Source of the DNA: Microbispora sp. NBC_01189
Lineage (GTDB): Bacteria > Actinomycetota > Actinomycetes > Streptosporangiales > Streptosporangiaceae
DNA length: 64,000 nt
Assembly (NCBI RefSeq): GCF_036010665.1
Contig: NZ_CP108581.1
Coordinates: 1,332,001 to 1,396,000, forward strand
Reading direction: 5' to 3'
Position 1 is the first letter of the stretch. Each line of letters starts with the position of its first letter. Below, one piece after another: positions 7,967 through 15,722 of the stretch. The notes beneath the pieces were generated by a model. That model saw nothing but the letters and a program-made list of their open reading frames with translations, ran no database searches and was not told where the DNA came from. The translations under genes were made by a program, and so were the position numbers.

Positions 7967-8860
7967 TCAGGCCGCCTCGGGCGTCGCCGCGCTCACCGGC
8001 TCCTCGCGCGGGCCCGGCTCGCCGCGTACGACGGCGGTTTTGGACTGGTCGGGGGCCAGTCGGCCCAGGGTGACCGTCCCGGCGATCAGCAGGGCGGCGG
8101 CCAGCAGCGCGGGAACCACCTTGCCGGGCCCGGCAGGCAGCGACTCGCCCAGCAGCACGGCCCCCGCCGTCACCGAGGTGAGGGGATCGACCACCTGCAC
8201 TCCGGCGTAGGCGATCCCGAAGTAGCCCACGGCGTACGACTTCTGCAGCAGCACGATGGCGCAGACCAGCAGCACCGGGATGGCCAGGGTGAACCAGTGG
8301 ACCAGCCGCCCGAGGTCTCCGTGGAGCCCGCCGCCGACCACCCGGACGAACGTGGACACGGTCGCGGTCACCGCGCCCGCGCCGACCGACATCAGCAGCG
8401 CCTTGAGCGGCCCCCGCAGGAGGCGCGCGGCGCTGAAGGTGACGGCGGCGACCAGGGCGACGCAGCCGATCAGCGCGACAGCGTTCACGTCCGACAGCAC
8501 GGGGGTCACGTTGTGCGCCGGGACCAGCAGCATCAGGCCGAGCAGGCCCACCGCCACCGCGATCGATCCGGCGATCTCGGCCTGCCGGGGGCGCCTGCCG
8601 TGCAGCGTGGCGGCGAGCGGCACCGCGAAGACCAGCGTCGCCACGCTCACCGGCTGGACGACGACGAGCGGGGCCACGCTGAGCGCGACGGCGTGCAGGG
8701 ACGCGCCGACGAGGCCGATCACCCCGCCGATCAGCCAGCGGGGCCGTCGCAGGAGCGCGAGCGTCGCCCCGCCGTGCACGGCTTCGAACTGCTGCAGCGC
8801 CGCGCCCAGCGCGTACCCGAGCGCCCCGACGAGGGCGATCGCCACTCCCGCCCAGATCAT
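7967..8860 (-). CDS. DMT/EamA-family multi-spanning permease
   Basis: About 297 residues with roughly nine to ten hydrophobic helices, for example WAGVAIALVGALGYALGAAL at the N-terminus and AVALIGCVALVAAVTFSAARLL in the middle, arranged as two related halves like drug/metabolite transporters. The C-terminal tail (RGEPGPREEPVSAATPEAA) is polar and probably cytosolic. I chose ATG 8860, which places the first helix at the N-terminus; a TTG at 8914 would add 18 polar residues without a ribosome site. It is convergent with the monooxygenase 32 bp away. Substrate unknown. Confidence 0.8.
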   Translation of the reverse strand: MIWAGVAIALVGALGYALGAALQQFEAVHGGATLALLRRPRWLIGGVIGLVGASLHAVALSVAPLVVVQPVSVATLVFAVPLAATLHGRRPRQAEIAGSIAVAVGLLGLMLLVPAHNVTPVLSDVNAVALIGCVALVAAVTFSAARLLRGPLKALLMSVGAGAVTATVSTFVRVVGGGLHGDLGRLVHWFTLAIPVLLVCAIVLLQKSYAVGYFGIAYAGVQVVDPLTSVTAGAVLLGESLPAGPGKVVPALLAAALLIAGTVTLGRLAPDQSKTAVVRGEPGPREEPVSAATPEAA

Positions 8861-8975
8861 GCGCGCCGGCCGGGGTGCCGGGAGCCGGCGGTGTGTCCAG
8901 ATATCACCACGCAAGTTTAGGGGGAGTGGGCCCGCGCCACGGGAACCCGCGACTCTCAGCCCGTTTCAGAACCTT

Positions 8976-9332
8976 TCAGGACCTCTCCGGGCAGACGCAG
9001 AAGAGGTGTCCCTCCGGGTCGGCGAGCACGACCCAGTCGCCCGGCTGGAACTCCGGCTTGGTCGCCCCGAGCGCGACGTACTCCTCCACTGCCTTGGCGA
9101 GGTCGGGCACCCGGAAGTCGAGGTGGAACTGCTTGTCCGCGCCGGGCCAGGACGGCGCCTTCCAGTCGGGCACCCGCTGGAAGTAGACGGCCGTCGTGTC
9201 GTCGCCGATGCCGGCGTACTCCTCTTCGGCATACTGCACCGGCAGGCCGGTGATCTGAGAGTAGAAGTCGGCGAGCCTCTTCGGCTCGGCGCAGTCCATG
9301 GTCACGGCGATGAGCTTCGCGATCGTTGTCAT
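8976..9332 (-). CDS. VOC-family (glyoxalase-like) protein
   Basis: A 118-residue single-unit vicinal-oxygen-chelate protein. It opens with LIAVTMDCAEPKRLADFYSQITGLPV, the typical first beta-alpha-beta of the fold, and ends GDWVVLADPEGHLFCVCPERS, with PEGHLF being the family signature near the C-terminus. Members act as dimers on small molecules (dioxygenases, antibiotic resistance, lyases); no specific reaction can be assigned. It is divergent from secA2, and an inverted repeat at 9349-9377 lies 17 bp upstream of its ATG. Confidence 0.85.
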   Translation of the reverse strand: MTTIAKLIAVTMDCAEPKRLADFYSQITGLPVQYAEEEYAGIGDDTTAVYFQRVPDWKAPSWPGADKQFHLDFRVPDLAKAVEEYVALGATKPEFQPGDWVVLADPEGHLFCVCPERS

Positions 9333-9348
9333 ACGGCCATGCTGCCGC

Positions 9349-9377
9349 GCGTACCTGTCAGGGAGTGTCAGGTACGC
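9349..9377. promoter_or_regulatory. Inverted repeat between VOC gene and secA2
   Basis: Arms GCGTACCTG (9349-9357) and CAGGTACGC (9369-9377) are perfect, with an 11-nt spacer. The spacer region also holds a direct repeat TGTCAGG at 9356-9362 and 9366-9372. The layout resembles an operator, perhaps for a MerR-type factor, but no such gene is in the window. Confidence 0.45.
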
Positions 9378-9456
9378 TCACCTGTCGCGCCCCCGATAGT
9401 GGGACCATGAACCGGGCATGCGGAACCAGTCGGACCCAAGAGTCGTTGGAGCGGAT

Positions 9457-11757
9457 GTGACGCGGGTAGGTCGATGGATCAGGCGGTTCCTGGAGAAGCC
9501 GGGAAGCGTCGATCTCGCCCCCTTCCAGCGGGTCGCGGCGGAGGCGGCCGGGCGTGCGGCCGAGGCCGGCCGGCGCGACGAGCTTCGCCCCGCCGTCGTC
9601 GACCCGGCCTGGGTCGGCACCGCCGACTTCTGCGCGGTGATGCGGGAGGCGGCCCACCGCGCGCTCGGCCAGCGGCCGTACGACGTGCAGCTCGCGGGCA
9701 TGCTGGCGCTGCTGGAGGGCCACGTCGCGGAGATGGCCACCGGCGAGGGCAAGACGCTGGTCGGGGCCATGGCGGCGGCCGGGTACGCGCTGCGCGGCGC
9801 CCGGGTCCACGTGGTCTCGGTCAACGACTACCTCGCCCGCCGCGACGCCGAGTGGATGGGCCCGCTGTACGAGACGCTGGGCCTGACGGCCGGATGGGTC
9901 GCCGAGACCTCCACGCCGGAGGAGCGCAGGAAGGCGTACGCGTGCGACGTCACATACGCGGCGGTGAGCGAGCTCGGCTTCGACGTGCTGCGCGACCGGC
10001 TCCGCACCGACCCGGCCGAGCTGGTCGTGCCGGCCCCGGAGGTCGCGCTCGTCGACGAGGCCGACTCGGTGCTGGTGGACGAGGCCCGGGTGCCCCTGGT
10101 GCTGGCCGGCGCGGCCGACGCGGGCACGGCCCTGCCCGAGATGGCGGCCCTCGTACGGCGGCTGTCGCGCGGCTACCACTACACGATCGACGAGGAGGGC
10201 CGGGCCGTCTTCCTCACCCCCAAGGGCATCGACACGGTCGAGAAGGCCCTCGGCGTCGACATCTACGAGCACCCCGGCGTGGTGACGCAGGTCAACCTCG
10301 CGCTGCACGCCCACACGCTGCTCACCCGGGACGTCGACTACATCGTCAGGGACGGCAAGGTCGAGCTCGTCAACACCTCGCGCGGCCGGGTCGCGGCGCT
10401 GCAGCGCTGGCCGGACGGGCTGCAGGCCGCCGTGGAGGCCAAGGAGCACCTGCAGGCGTCGGAGACGGGCGAGATCCTCGACTCGATCACCGTGCAGGGT
10501 CTCGTCCACCGCTATCCCCGCGTGTGCGGCATGACCGGCACCGCCGTCGCCGTGGGCGAGCAGCTCCGCGAGTTCTACGACCTCTCCGTCGTGGTCGTCC
10601 CGCCCAACCGGCCCTGCGTACGGGTGGACGAGCCCGACCGGATCTTCGCGACCGCGGAGGACAAGGAGGGGGCGCTGCTGGACGAGATCGAGACCCGGCA
10701 CGCCACCGGGCAGCCGATCCTCGTCGGCACGCTCGACGTCGCCGAGTCCGAGCGCCTGGCCGGGGCCCTCGCGGCCAGAGGCCTCGCGGCGACCGTCCTG
10801 AACGCGAAGAACGACGCCGAGGAGGCGCAGATCATCGCGCGGGCCGGGCGGCGCGGTGCCCTTACGGTCTCCACCCAGATGGCCGGGCGCGGCACCGACA
10901 TCCGGCTCGGCGCGGGCGGCCCCGGCGAGGAGAACCCCGGCGAGAAGGACCCCGGCGAGAAGGAGAAGGAGGTCGCCTCGCTCGGCGGGCTCTACGTCAT
11001 CGGCACCGGCAGGCACGACAGCAGCAGGCTGGACGACCAGCTCCGGGGCCGGGCCGGGCGGCAGGGCGACCCGGGCGGCTCGGTCTTCTTCGTCAGCGGC
11101 CAGGACCCGCTCCTGACGGTCTACGCGCCGGACCAGTCGCTGCCGCCCGCCGACGCCGACGGCGCCGTACGGAAACCCGAGGCGCACGCGCTCGTGGCGC
11201 ACGCCCAGCGGGTGGCCGAGGGCGTGAACCTGGAGATCCACCGCAACACGTGGCGGTACACCCGGCTGCTGGAGCGCCAGCGGGCGGAGGTGCTCGAACG
11301 GCGCGACCGGGTCCTGCGCGGCGACACCGGGGCGCGGGCGCTGGAGTCGGCCTGCCCGGAGCGCTACCGCGAGCTGTGCGAGACGGCGGGCGAGGAGGTG
11401 GTCGGGCGGGCCGCCCGGCAGATCGTGCTCTACCACCTCGACCAGTGCTGGACCGAGCACCTCGGTTTCCTGTCCGACCTGCGCGAGGGCATCCACCTGC
11501 GCGCGCTCGGGCGGCTCAACCCGCTGGACGAGTTCAACCGCGAGGCCGTCCCCGCCTACCGGGCGATGCTGGACGAGGTCGAACGGCGCTCCCGGGAGAC
11601 CTTCGAGAAGGCCGACGTCACCCGGGATCTCGCGGACCAGGGCCTCAAGCGGCCCACGGCGACCTGGACCTATCTGGTGCAGGACAACCCGTTCGGCTCC
11701 GAGTGGGACCGGGTGTTCAACCGGGTGGCGGGAGCGCTCCGGGGCCGCAGGAAGTAG
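9457..11757 (+). CDS. secA2: SecA2-type accessory preprotein translocase ATPase
   Basis: About 766 residues, the length of actinobacterial SecA2 rather than the longer SecA1. It carries Walker A EMATGEGKTL (about residues 92-101), ALVDEADSVLVDEARVPLVL (DEAD box, about 197-216), VCGMTGTA, STQMAGRGTDIRLG and QLRGRAGRQGDPGGS, the SecA helicase motifs in order. The zinc-binding C-terminal tail of SecA1 is absent; the protein ends WDRVFNRVAGALRGRRK. It would drive export of a subset of proteins with SecYEG. GTG 9457 is preceded by GGAG; an ATG at 9418 would add 13 residues. No accessory Sec genes (SecY2, Asp) are adjacent. The neighbour downstream, on the other strand, encodes an exported RlpA-like protein. 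Confidence 0.88.
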   Translation: MTRVGRWIRRFLEKPGSVDLAPFQRVAAEAAGRAAEAGRRDELRPAVVDPAWVGTADFCAVMREAAHRALGQRPYDVQLAGMLALLEGHVAEMATGEGKTLVGAMAAAGYALRGARVHVVSVNDYLARRDAEWMGPLYETLGLTAGWVAETSTPEERRKAYACDVTYAAVSELGFDVLRDRLRTDPAELVVPAPEVALVDEADSVLVDEARVPLVLAGAADAGTALPEMAALVRRLSRGYHYTIDEEGRAVFLTPKGIDTVEKALGVDIYEHPGVVTQVNLALHAHTLLTRDVDYIVRDGKVELVNTSRGRVAALQRWPDGLQAAVEAKEHLQASETGEILDSITVQGLVHRYPRVCGMTGTAVAVGEQLREFYDLSVVVVPPNRPCVRVDEPDRIFATAEDKEGALLDEIETRHATGQPILVGTLDVAESERLAGALAARGLAATVLNAKNDAEEAQIIARAGRRGALTVSTQMAGRGTDIRLGAGGPGEENPGEKDPGEKEKEVASLGGLYVIGTGRHDSSRLDDQLRGRAGRQGDPGGSVFFVSGQDPLLTVYAPDQSLPPADADGAVRKPEAHALVAHAQRVAEGVNLEIHRNTWRYTRLLERQRAEVLERRDRVLRGDTGARALESACPERYRELCETAGEEVVGRAARQIVLYHLDQCWTEHLGFLSDLREGIHLRALGRLNPLDEFNREAVPAYRAMLDEVERRSRETFEKADVTRDLADQGLKRPTATWTYLVQDNPFGSEWDRVFNRVAGALRGRRK

Positions 11758-11789
11758 ACCCCGCTCCTCCCGCCCGGGTCCGATGGCCC

Positions 11790-12800
11790 CTACCGGGCCT
11801 CGTCGCCGCTCGACCGGCGGGTGACCCGGCTGTGCACCACTTTCGCGCTCACCGCGACGAGCGCGCACACGACGATCGCGGCGGAGACGGCCGGAGCGGC
11901 GTCGTCGCGGCCGGACGGGTCGCCGGTGGCGGACACGGGGGTGACGGCCTGGACCGACGCCGTACCGGCCGCGGCGGCCGTGGCGGCCGTCGGGGTCTCG
12001 GCTCCGTCCGCCCGCGCCGTCGGGGCCGCGCCGCCCGCCGCGTCCTGCCCGCCGGCGAAGGGGGCCATGGCCGCCGCGGCGGCCTCGGCCTGGGCGGCGG
12101 GAGCGGGAGAAGACGACCCCTGAGCCGACTCCTGCGCCGGCTTCTGCGCCGGGGCCGCCTTGGCCGCCGGCGTGGAGGCGGTGGTCTGCGACTCCACGGA
12201 GGGGGCGGGAGCCGAGGTCGGGCAGGGAGGCGGCGGCGCGGCCTGGTCCCGCACGCCGTACGCGCCGGTGGAGAACGGCTTGGGCGCGCCCGTCTTGCCG
12301 CGCCCCTTGCCCCACTCGGTGATGACGTACTGCACGGGGATGTGGCCGAGCCCGCCCGCGCCCTCGACGGTGAGCGAGTCACCGTCCCAGGTGCCGCCGG
12401 TGAGGTCGGCGAACGTCTTGCCGTCGAGGTCGAGCATGACCCCGCTGCTGGAGGGAACGCCGGGGCCGCGGTCACCGACGAAGAAGTCGGCCGTCCTGCC
12501 CTGGTAGATCACATAGCCCTTGGTGCCCATGGGCCAGCTCGGGCTGGCCGCGAGGCCCTTCTGCATCGGCTCGCCCGACGCGGGGGCTCCGGTGTCGCCG
12601 TTGATGCCCGATCCGTCGTCCCAGAAGTAGGACGCGGTCGTCTTGCCGGCGTAGAGCACCGTCCGGCCGCCGGCGGTGGGACAGCCGACCTCGGGAACGG
12701 CCGGGGCCCCGGCCGCCCCGGCGGTGCGTGTGGGGAGGGAGACCGCCGCGAGGGAGACGGCGGTCGCGTGCTGCTCATGGGGGTCCGCGTAGCTGGAAAT
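11790..12800 (-). CDS. Exported RlpA-like double-psi barrel protein with C-terminal TM anchor; start unresolved
   Basis: The frame holds a double-psi beta-barrel domain like RlpA: LYAGKTTASYFW, then APASGEPMQKGLAASPSWPMGT and the hallmark GDRGPG with LDLDGKTFADL. A long Ala/Pro-rich linker follows, then a C-terminal helix (SAAIVVCALVAVSAKVV) and RRSSGDEAR tail. The first ATG/GTG in frame is GTG 12659, inside the domain and lacking any export signal. Upstream the frame is open to a stop at 12819-12821 and encodes a signal-like stretch (ATAVSLAAVSL, AGAAGAPA). AGGAGA at 12807-12812 precedes an ATT codon at 12800, a rare but known start. Alternatively an ATG at 12778 in another frame plus one missing base would give a normal signal peptide. 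I give the ATT version. Confidence 0.6.
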   Translation of the reverse strand: MSSYADPHEQHATAVSLAAVSLPTRTAGAAGAPAVPEVGCPTAGGRTVLYAGKTTASYFWDDGSGINGDTGAPASGEPMQKGLAASPSWPMGTKGYVIYQGRTADFFVGDRGPGVPSSSGVMLDLDGKTFADLTGGTWDGDSLTVEGAGGLGHIPVQYVITEWGKGRGKTGAPKPFSTGAYGVRDQAAPPPPCPTSAPAPSVESQTTASTPAAKAAPAQKPAQESAQGSSSPAPAAQAEAAAAAMAPFAGGQDAAGGAAPTARADGAETPTAATAAAAGTASVQAVTPVSATGDPSGRDDAAPAVSAAIVVCALVAVSAKVVHSRVTRRSSGDEAR

Positions 12801-12876
12801 GGGGGATCTCCTGACTGGTCACGGTCGAGTAACCGGACACTAAACCAGGAAGACCCCAAATCTCGACATTAAGGAT

Positions 12877-12891
12877 GAAAGTTTTACTTTC
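12877..12891. promoter_or_regulatory. GAAAGT-TTT-ACTTTC palindrome
   Basis: A perfect 6-bp-arm inverted repeat in the AT-rich stretch upstream of the RlpA-like gene and downstream of the cellulase terminator. It resembles GAAA/TTTC operators reported near actinomycete polysaccharide-degradation genes, but no regulator is adjacent; role inferred only. Confidence 0.35.
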
Positions 12892-12931
12892 TGGACGAAC
12901 ACCCCATTGCGTGGCAAAGTCAGACGTGGAC

Positions 12932-12970
12932 GTGCCCTCCTCCCCGGGGGCCGGATGGGGAGGAGGGCAC
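12932..12970 (-). terminator. Strong hairpin after the cellulase gene
   Basis: Perfect 14-bp arms (GTGCCCTCCTCCCC at 12932-12945 and its complement at 12957-12970) flank an 11-nt loop, 18 bp beyond the cellulase stop. No T-run follows, as is usual for GC-rich actinobacterial terminators. Confidence 0.8.
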
Positions 12971-12988
12971 GCGAAGCACGAGAGAAGA

Positions 12989-14569
12989 TCAGGACGACAG
13001 CAGGCGCGTCCGCAGTCCCGCCCCGAACCCGGTCGGGGTCCCGTTGTAGTCACTGATCAGGGACGGCCCGGTGGAGCAGTCCCAGGTGTTCCAGGTCCAG
13101 CCGAGGTAGGACAGCCCCTTGGCGTCGAACCAGTTCATGACCTGGTCGATGAACCCGTGGGAGCACGTGTTCTCCCCGATCTCCCCCGCGACCAGCGGAA
13201 CCTGGGCGGCCACCGGCGCGAGCTGGCTGTCCCAGCACGAGGCGCTGACGCAGGTGTTGAAGTTGTACACGTGCCACGCGGCGGCCAGGTTGCCCCGTGA
13301 GTCCGTGGGCTTGTACTGCAGCCACTGCGTCAGGTCGTTGGAGTAGGCCAGGCCGCCCAGCAGGATGATGTTCGTCGCGCCGGTGGCCCGGACGGTGTTC
13401 ACCAGCGACTGGAACCCCGCCACCTGGTAGGGGATGCCGGGGCAGGTGCCGCCGTCCCGCCAGCAGGTCCACCCCGACGTCGCGCCGCCGGTCGCCCGCT
13501 CCGGGTAGGGCTCGTTGAACAGGTCGAACACGACCTCGTCCCGGCCCTTGAAGGCATTGGCGACGCCGGTCCAGAACTGCGGCGCGTACTGCGCGTCCGG
13601 CATCGGCTTCTGGCAGGAGGCGTGCACGTCGGAGCAGCCGGAGGAGTTGCCGGTGTACTGGCCGTAGTTCCAGTGCATCTCGACGATCGGGGTGATGCCC
13701 TTGGCGACCAGACGGTCGACGTACGACTTGACCTCGTTCTGGTAGGCGGCGCCGCCGTACGACGCCTGGATGTTGCTCAGGCCGAGCCAGCACTCCTCGT
13801 TCAGCGGGATGCGGACGGCCCTGACCTTCCAGGTCTTCATCACGTCGATCGCCGCGTTGTCGACCGGGCCGTCCCAGAAGCCGCGCCCCTGGACGCACAT
13901 GAACTCGCCGCCCGAGCGGTTGACCCCCAGCAGCCGGTACGCCGCGCCGGTCGAGGCGTTCACGATCTTGTTGCCCGACACCTTCAGCTTCGGCGCCGCG
14001 CCCGTCTGCGGGCTCGGCGACGCCGAGGGGCTGGCAGAGGGTGACGGGCTGGGTGACGGGCTGGGTGACGGGCTGGGCGAGGGAGATGCGCTCGGCGAAG
14101 GGCTGGGCGACCGCGTGGGCGAGGCCGACGGGGAGGCCGACGGGGACGCCGATGGAGACTGCGGGGTGCCGTTGCAGGAGACGCCGTTCAGCTTGAAGTC
14201 GGACGGCGCCGGGTTACTCCCGGACCAGGTGCCGTTGAAGCCGATGCTCGTCGACGCGCCGGCGGCCAAGGATTTGTTCCAGTCCAGCGCGGCCGCGCTC
14301 ACGGCACTGCCCGACTGGCTCCAGGTCGCCGACCAGCCCTGCGTGACCTTCTGGCCGCTGTTCGGGAACGTGAACGTGAGCGTCCAGTTGTTAACCGGAT
14401 CACCCAGGTTCTGGATGCTGAGATTGGCGGACATGCCGCCCTGCCACTCGCTGGCTGTGTAGGTCACCTTGCACGCCACGGCGGCCTCGGCCGCCGTCGT
14501 GTGTCCCAAGGCGAGCCCGCCCGCGGCCACCAGGCCGAGAACGGTGAGGATGACGCCTCTGCGTCGCAT
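12989..14569 (-). CDS. Secreted CBM2-GH5 endoglucanase-type glycoside hydrolase
   Basis: A 526-residue secreted enzyme. Residues 1-30 are a signal peptide (MRRRGVILTVLGLVAAGGLAL..AEA). Residues about 31-135 are a CBM2 cellulose-binding module (CKVTYTASEWQGGMSANLSI, NWTLTFTFPNSGQKVTQGWS). A linker of SPSPSP repeats follows, about 140-185. The rest is a GH5 barrel with the acid/base glutamate in FDLFNEPYPE (about 350) and the nucleophile in VAGEIGEN (about 462). It should cleave beta-1,4-glucan or mannan outside the cell. ATG 14569 is preceded by GGAAGGAC and opens the signal peptide; a longer frame to 14635 has none of this. Divergent from the fructosamine-kinase-like gene. Confidence 0.92.
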   Translation of the reverse strand: MRRRGVILTVLGLVAAGGLALGHTTAAEAAVACKVTYTASEWQGGMSANLSIQNLGDPVNNWTLTFTFPNSGQKVTQGWSATWSQSGSAVSAAALDWNKSLAAGASTSIGFNGTWSGSNPAPSDFKLNGVSCNGTPQSPSASPSASPSASPTRSPSPSPSASPSPSPSPSPSPSPSPSASPSASPSPQTGAAPKLKVSGNKIVNASTGAAYRLLGVNRSGGEFMCVQGRGFWDGPVDNAAIDVMKTWKVRAVRIPLNEECWLGLSNIQASYGGAAYQNEVKSYVDRLVAKGITPIVEMHWNYGQYTGNSSGCSDVHASCQKPMPDAQYAPQFWTGVANAFKGRDEVVFDLFNEPYPERATGGATSGWTCWRDGGTCPGIPYQVAGFQSLVNTVRATGATNIILLGGLAYSNDLTQWLQYKPTDSRGNLAAAWHVYNFNTCVSASCWDSQLAPVAAQVPLVAGEIGENTCSHGFIDQVMNWFDAKGLSYLGWTWNTWDCSTGPSLISDYNGTPTGFGAGLRTRLLSS

Positions 14570-14776
14570 GGTCCGTCCTTCCGTGTCGCCCGCTCCGCCG
14601 TCGGGGCGCCCGCGTCGCCGGTCGTGCCTCCCCACCCGTCGAACGGGTCCAGGCCGGCGGCGCGCCCCTCCGGCGCGCGGAGTGAGAAAACCGCAGCGAA
14701 GCGTCGTGAACTCGACCGGTTAAGTCAAAGGGTGACGGAGGCGCCGCTCCGCCGACCTGCGTGGACGCGGACCGCA

Positions 14777-14793
14777 AGGTGAAAATTTCACCT
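14777..14793. promoter_or_regulatory. 17-bp perfect palindrome before kinase gene
   Basis: AGGTGAAA-A-TTTCACCT has 8-bp perfect arms around one base, 25 bp upstream of the GTG at 14819 and about 210 bp from the cellulase start. It is AT-richer than its surroundings and is a likely repressor site. The gap 14570-14818 otherwise holds only divergent promoter space and one small GC hairpin near 14660-14678. Confidence 0.55.
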
Positions 14794-14818
14794 GCGACCA
14801 GCAGACAGGAGCACACCC

Positions 14819-15715
14819 GTGACAGACGCGACGTCCTTCCTGCTCGAACGCCTGCACGCGGCCGGTCTGACCGACGTCGTCGCGGTCGAGCCGGCCACCG
14901 GAGGCCTCGCCGCGATCGCGGGGCTCGCGCGCCGCGGTGACGGCACGCCGGTGTTCGTCAAGGCGTTCGGCGAGCCGCCGTCGGACGCCTTGACGAACGA
15001 CGCCTTCGCCGCGGAGGCCGAAGGACTCACCGTGCTCCGCGAGACGGGCGGCGTCGCCACGCCCGAGATCATCCTCGCGGACCGCGACCTGCTCGTACTG
15101 TCCGCGCTGTGGCCCCGGCCGGACGCCGAGGCCTTCTGGGAGCAGCTCGCGCACACGCTCGCCCACCTGCACACCACTACGCGGCACCCCCGATTCGGGT
15201 GGCATCGGGACAACTGGCTGGGCCGTCGCCGGCAGGTCAACACCTGGGACGACGACGGGCACGAGTTCTTCGCCCGGCACCGGCTGCTGCGCTGGCTCGG
15301 CGAGCGTCGCGTCCGGGAGGCGCTCGACGCCGCGGACCGAGCGGCGCTGGAGCGGCTGTGCGACCGGCTGCCCGAGCTGCTGCCGGTCAGGCCCGCGTGC
15401 CTGACGCACGGCGATCTGTGGGCGCTGAACGTCATGGCCACCCCCGGCGGGCGGCCCGCGCTGATCGACCCGGCCGTGTCGTACACGTGGGCCGAGGTCG
15501 ACCTGGCCCATCTGTGGACGACGGCGCCGCCGCCCGAGGCGCACGTGTTCTTCGAGCTGTACGCCGAGCTGACCGGGCTCGACCGCGACTGGCGCGAACG
15601 CATGCCGATCATCCAGCTGCGCCAGCACCTGGCCGTGATCGCCCAGTTCGATCCCGACTGGGGCGCCGCCGATCTCGTGCGCGCCACGCTCGCCCCGTTC
15701 CGGCGACGGCCCTGA
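14819..15715 (+). CDS. Fructosamine kinase family protein
   Basis: A 298-residue member of the fructosamine-3-kinase/ketosamine kinase family. Family motifs are FVKAFGE (ATP-site lysine), HPRFGWHRDNWLG (about 120-132), DDDGHEFFARHRLL, and the catalytic loop CLTHGDLWALNVM (about 194-206) followed by LIDPAVSYTWAEVDLA. Such enzymes phosphorylate sugar adducts on amino groups and so start deglycation. GTG 14819 follows an AGACAGGAGCA stretch. The gene lies behind a strong palindrome and is divergent from a cellulase, which could mean sugar-responsive control; that link is inference. Confidence 0.85.
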   Translation: MTDATSFLLERLHAAGLTDVVAVEPATGGLAAIAGLARRGDGTPVFVKAFGEPPSDALTNDAFAAEAEGLTVLRETGGVATPEIILADRDLLVLSALWPRPDAEAFWEQLAHTLAHLHTTTRHPRFGWHRDNWLGRRRQVNTWDDDGHEFFARHRLLRWLGERRVREALDAADRAALERLCDRLPELLPVRPACLTHGDLWALNVMATPGGRPALIDPAVSYTWAEVDLAHLWTTAPPPEAHVFFELYAELTGLDRDWRERMPIIQLRQHLAVIAQFDPDWGAADLVRATLAPFRRRP

Positions 15716-15722
15716 GATCAGC

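Noticed and set aside
9358-12315. 985-codon minus-strand open frame over secA2
   Set aside because: Shadow of the SecA2 gene; no recognisable domain.
9474-12872. 1132-codon plus-strand frame
   Set aside because: Out-of-frame reading of secA2 and the RlpA-like gene; arginine-rich and featureless.
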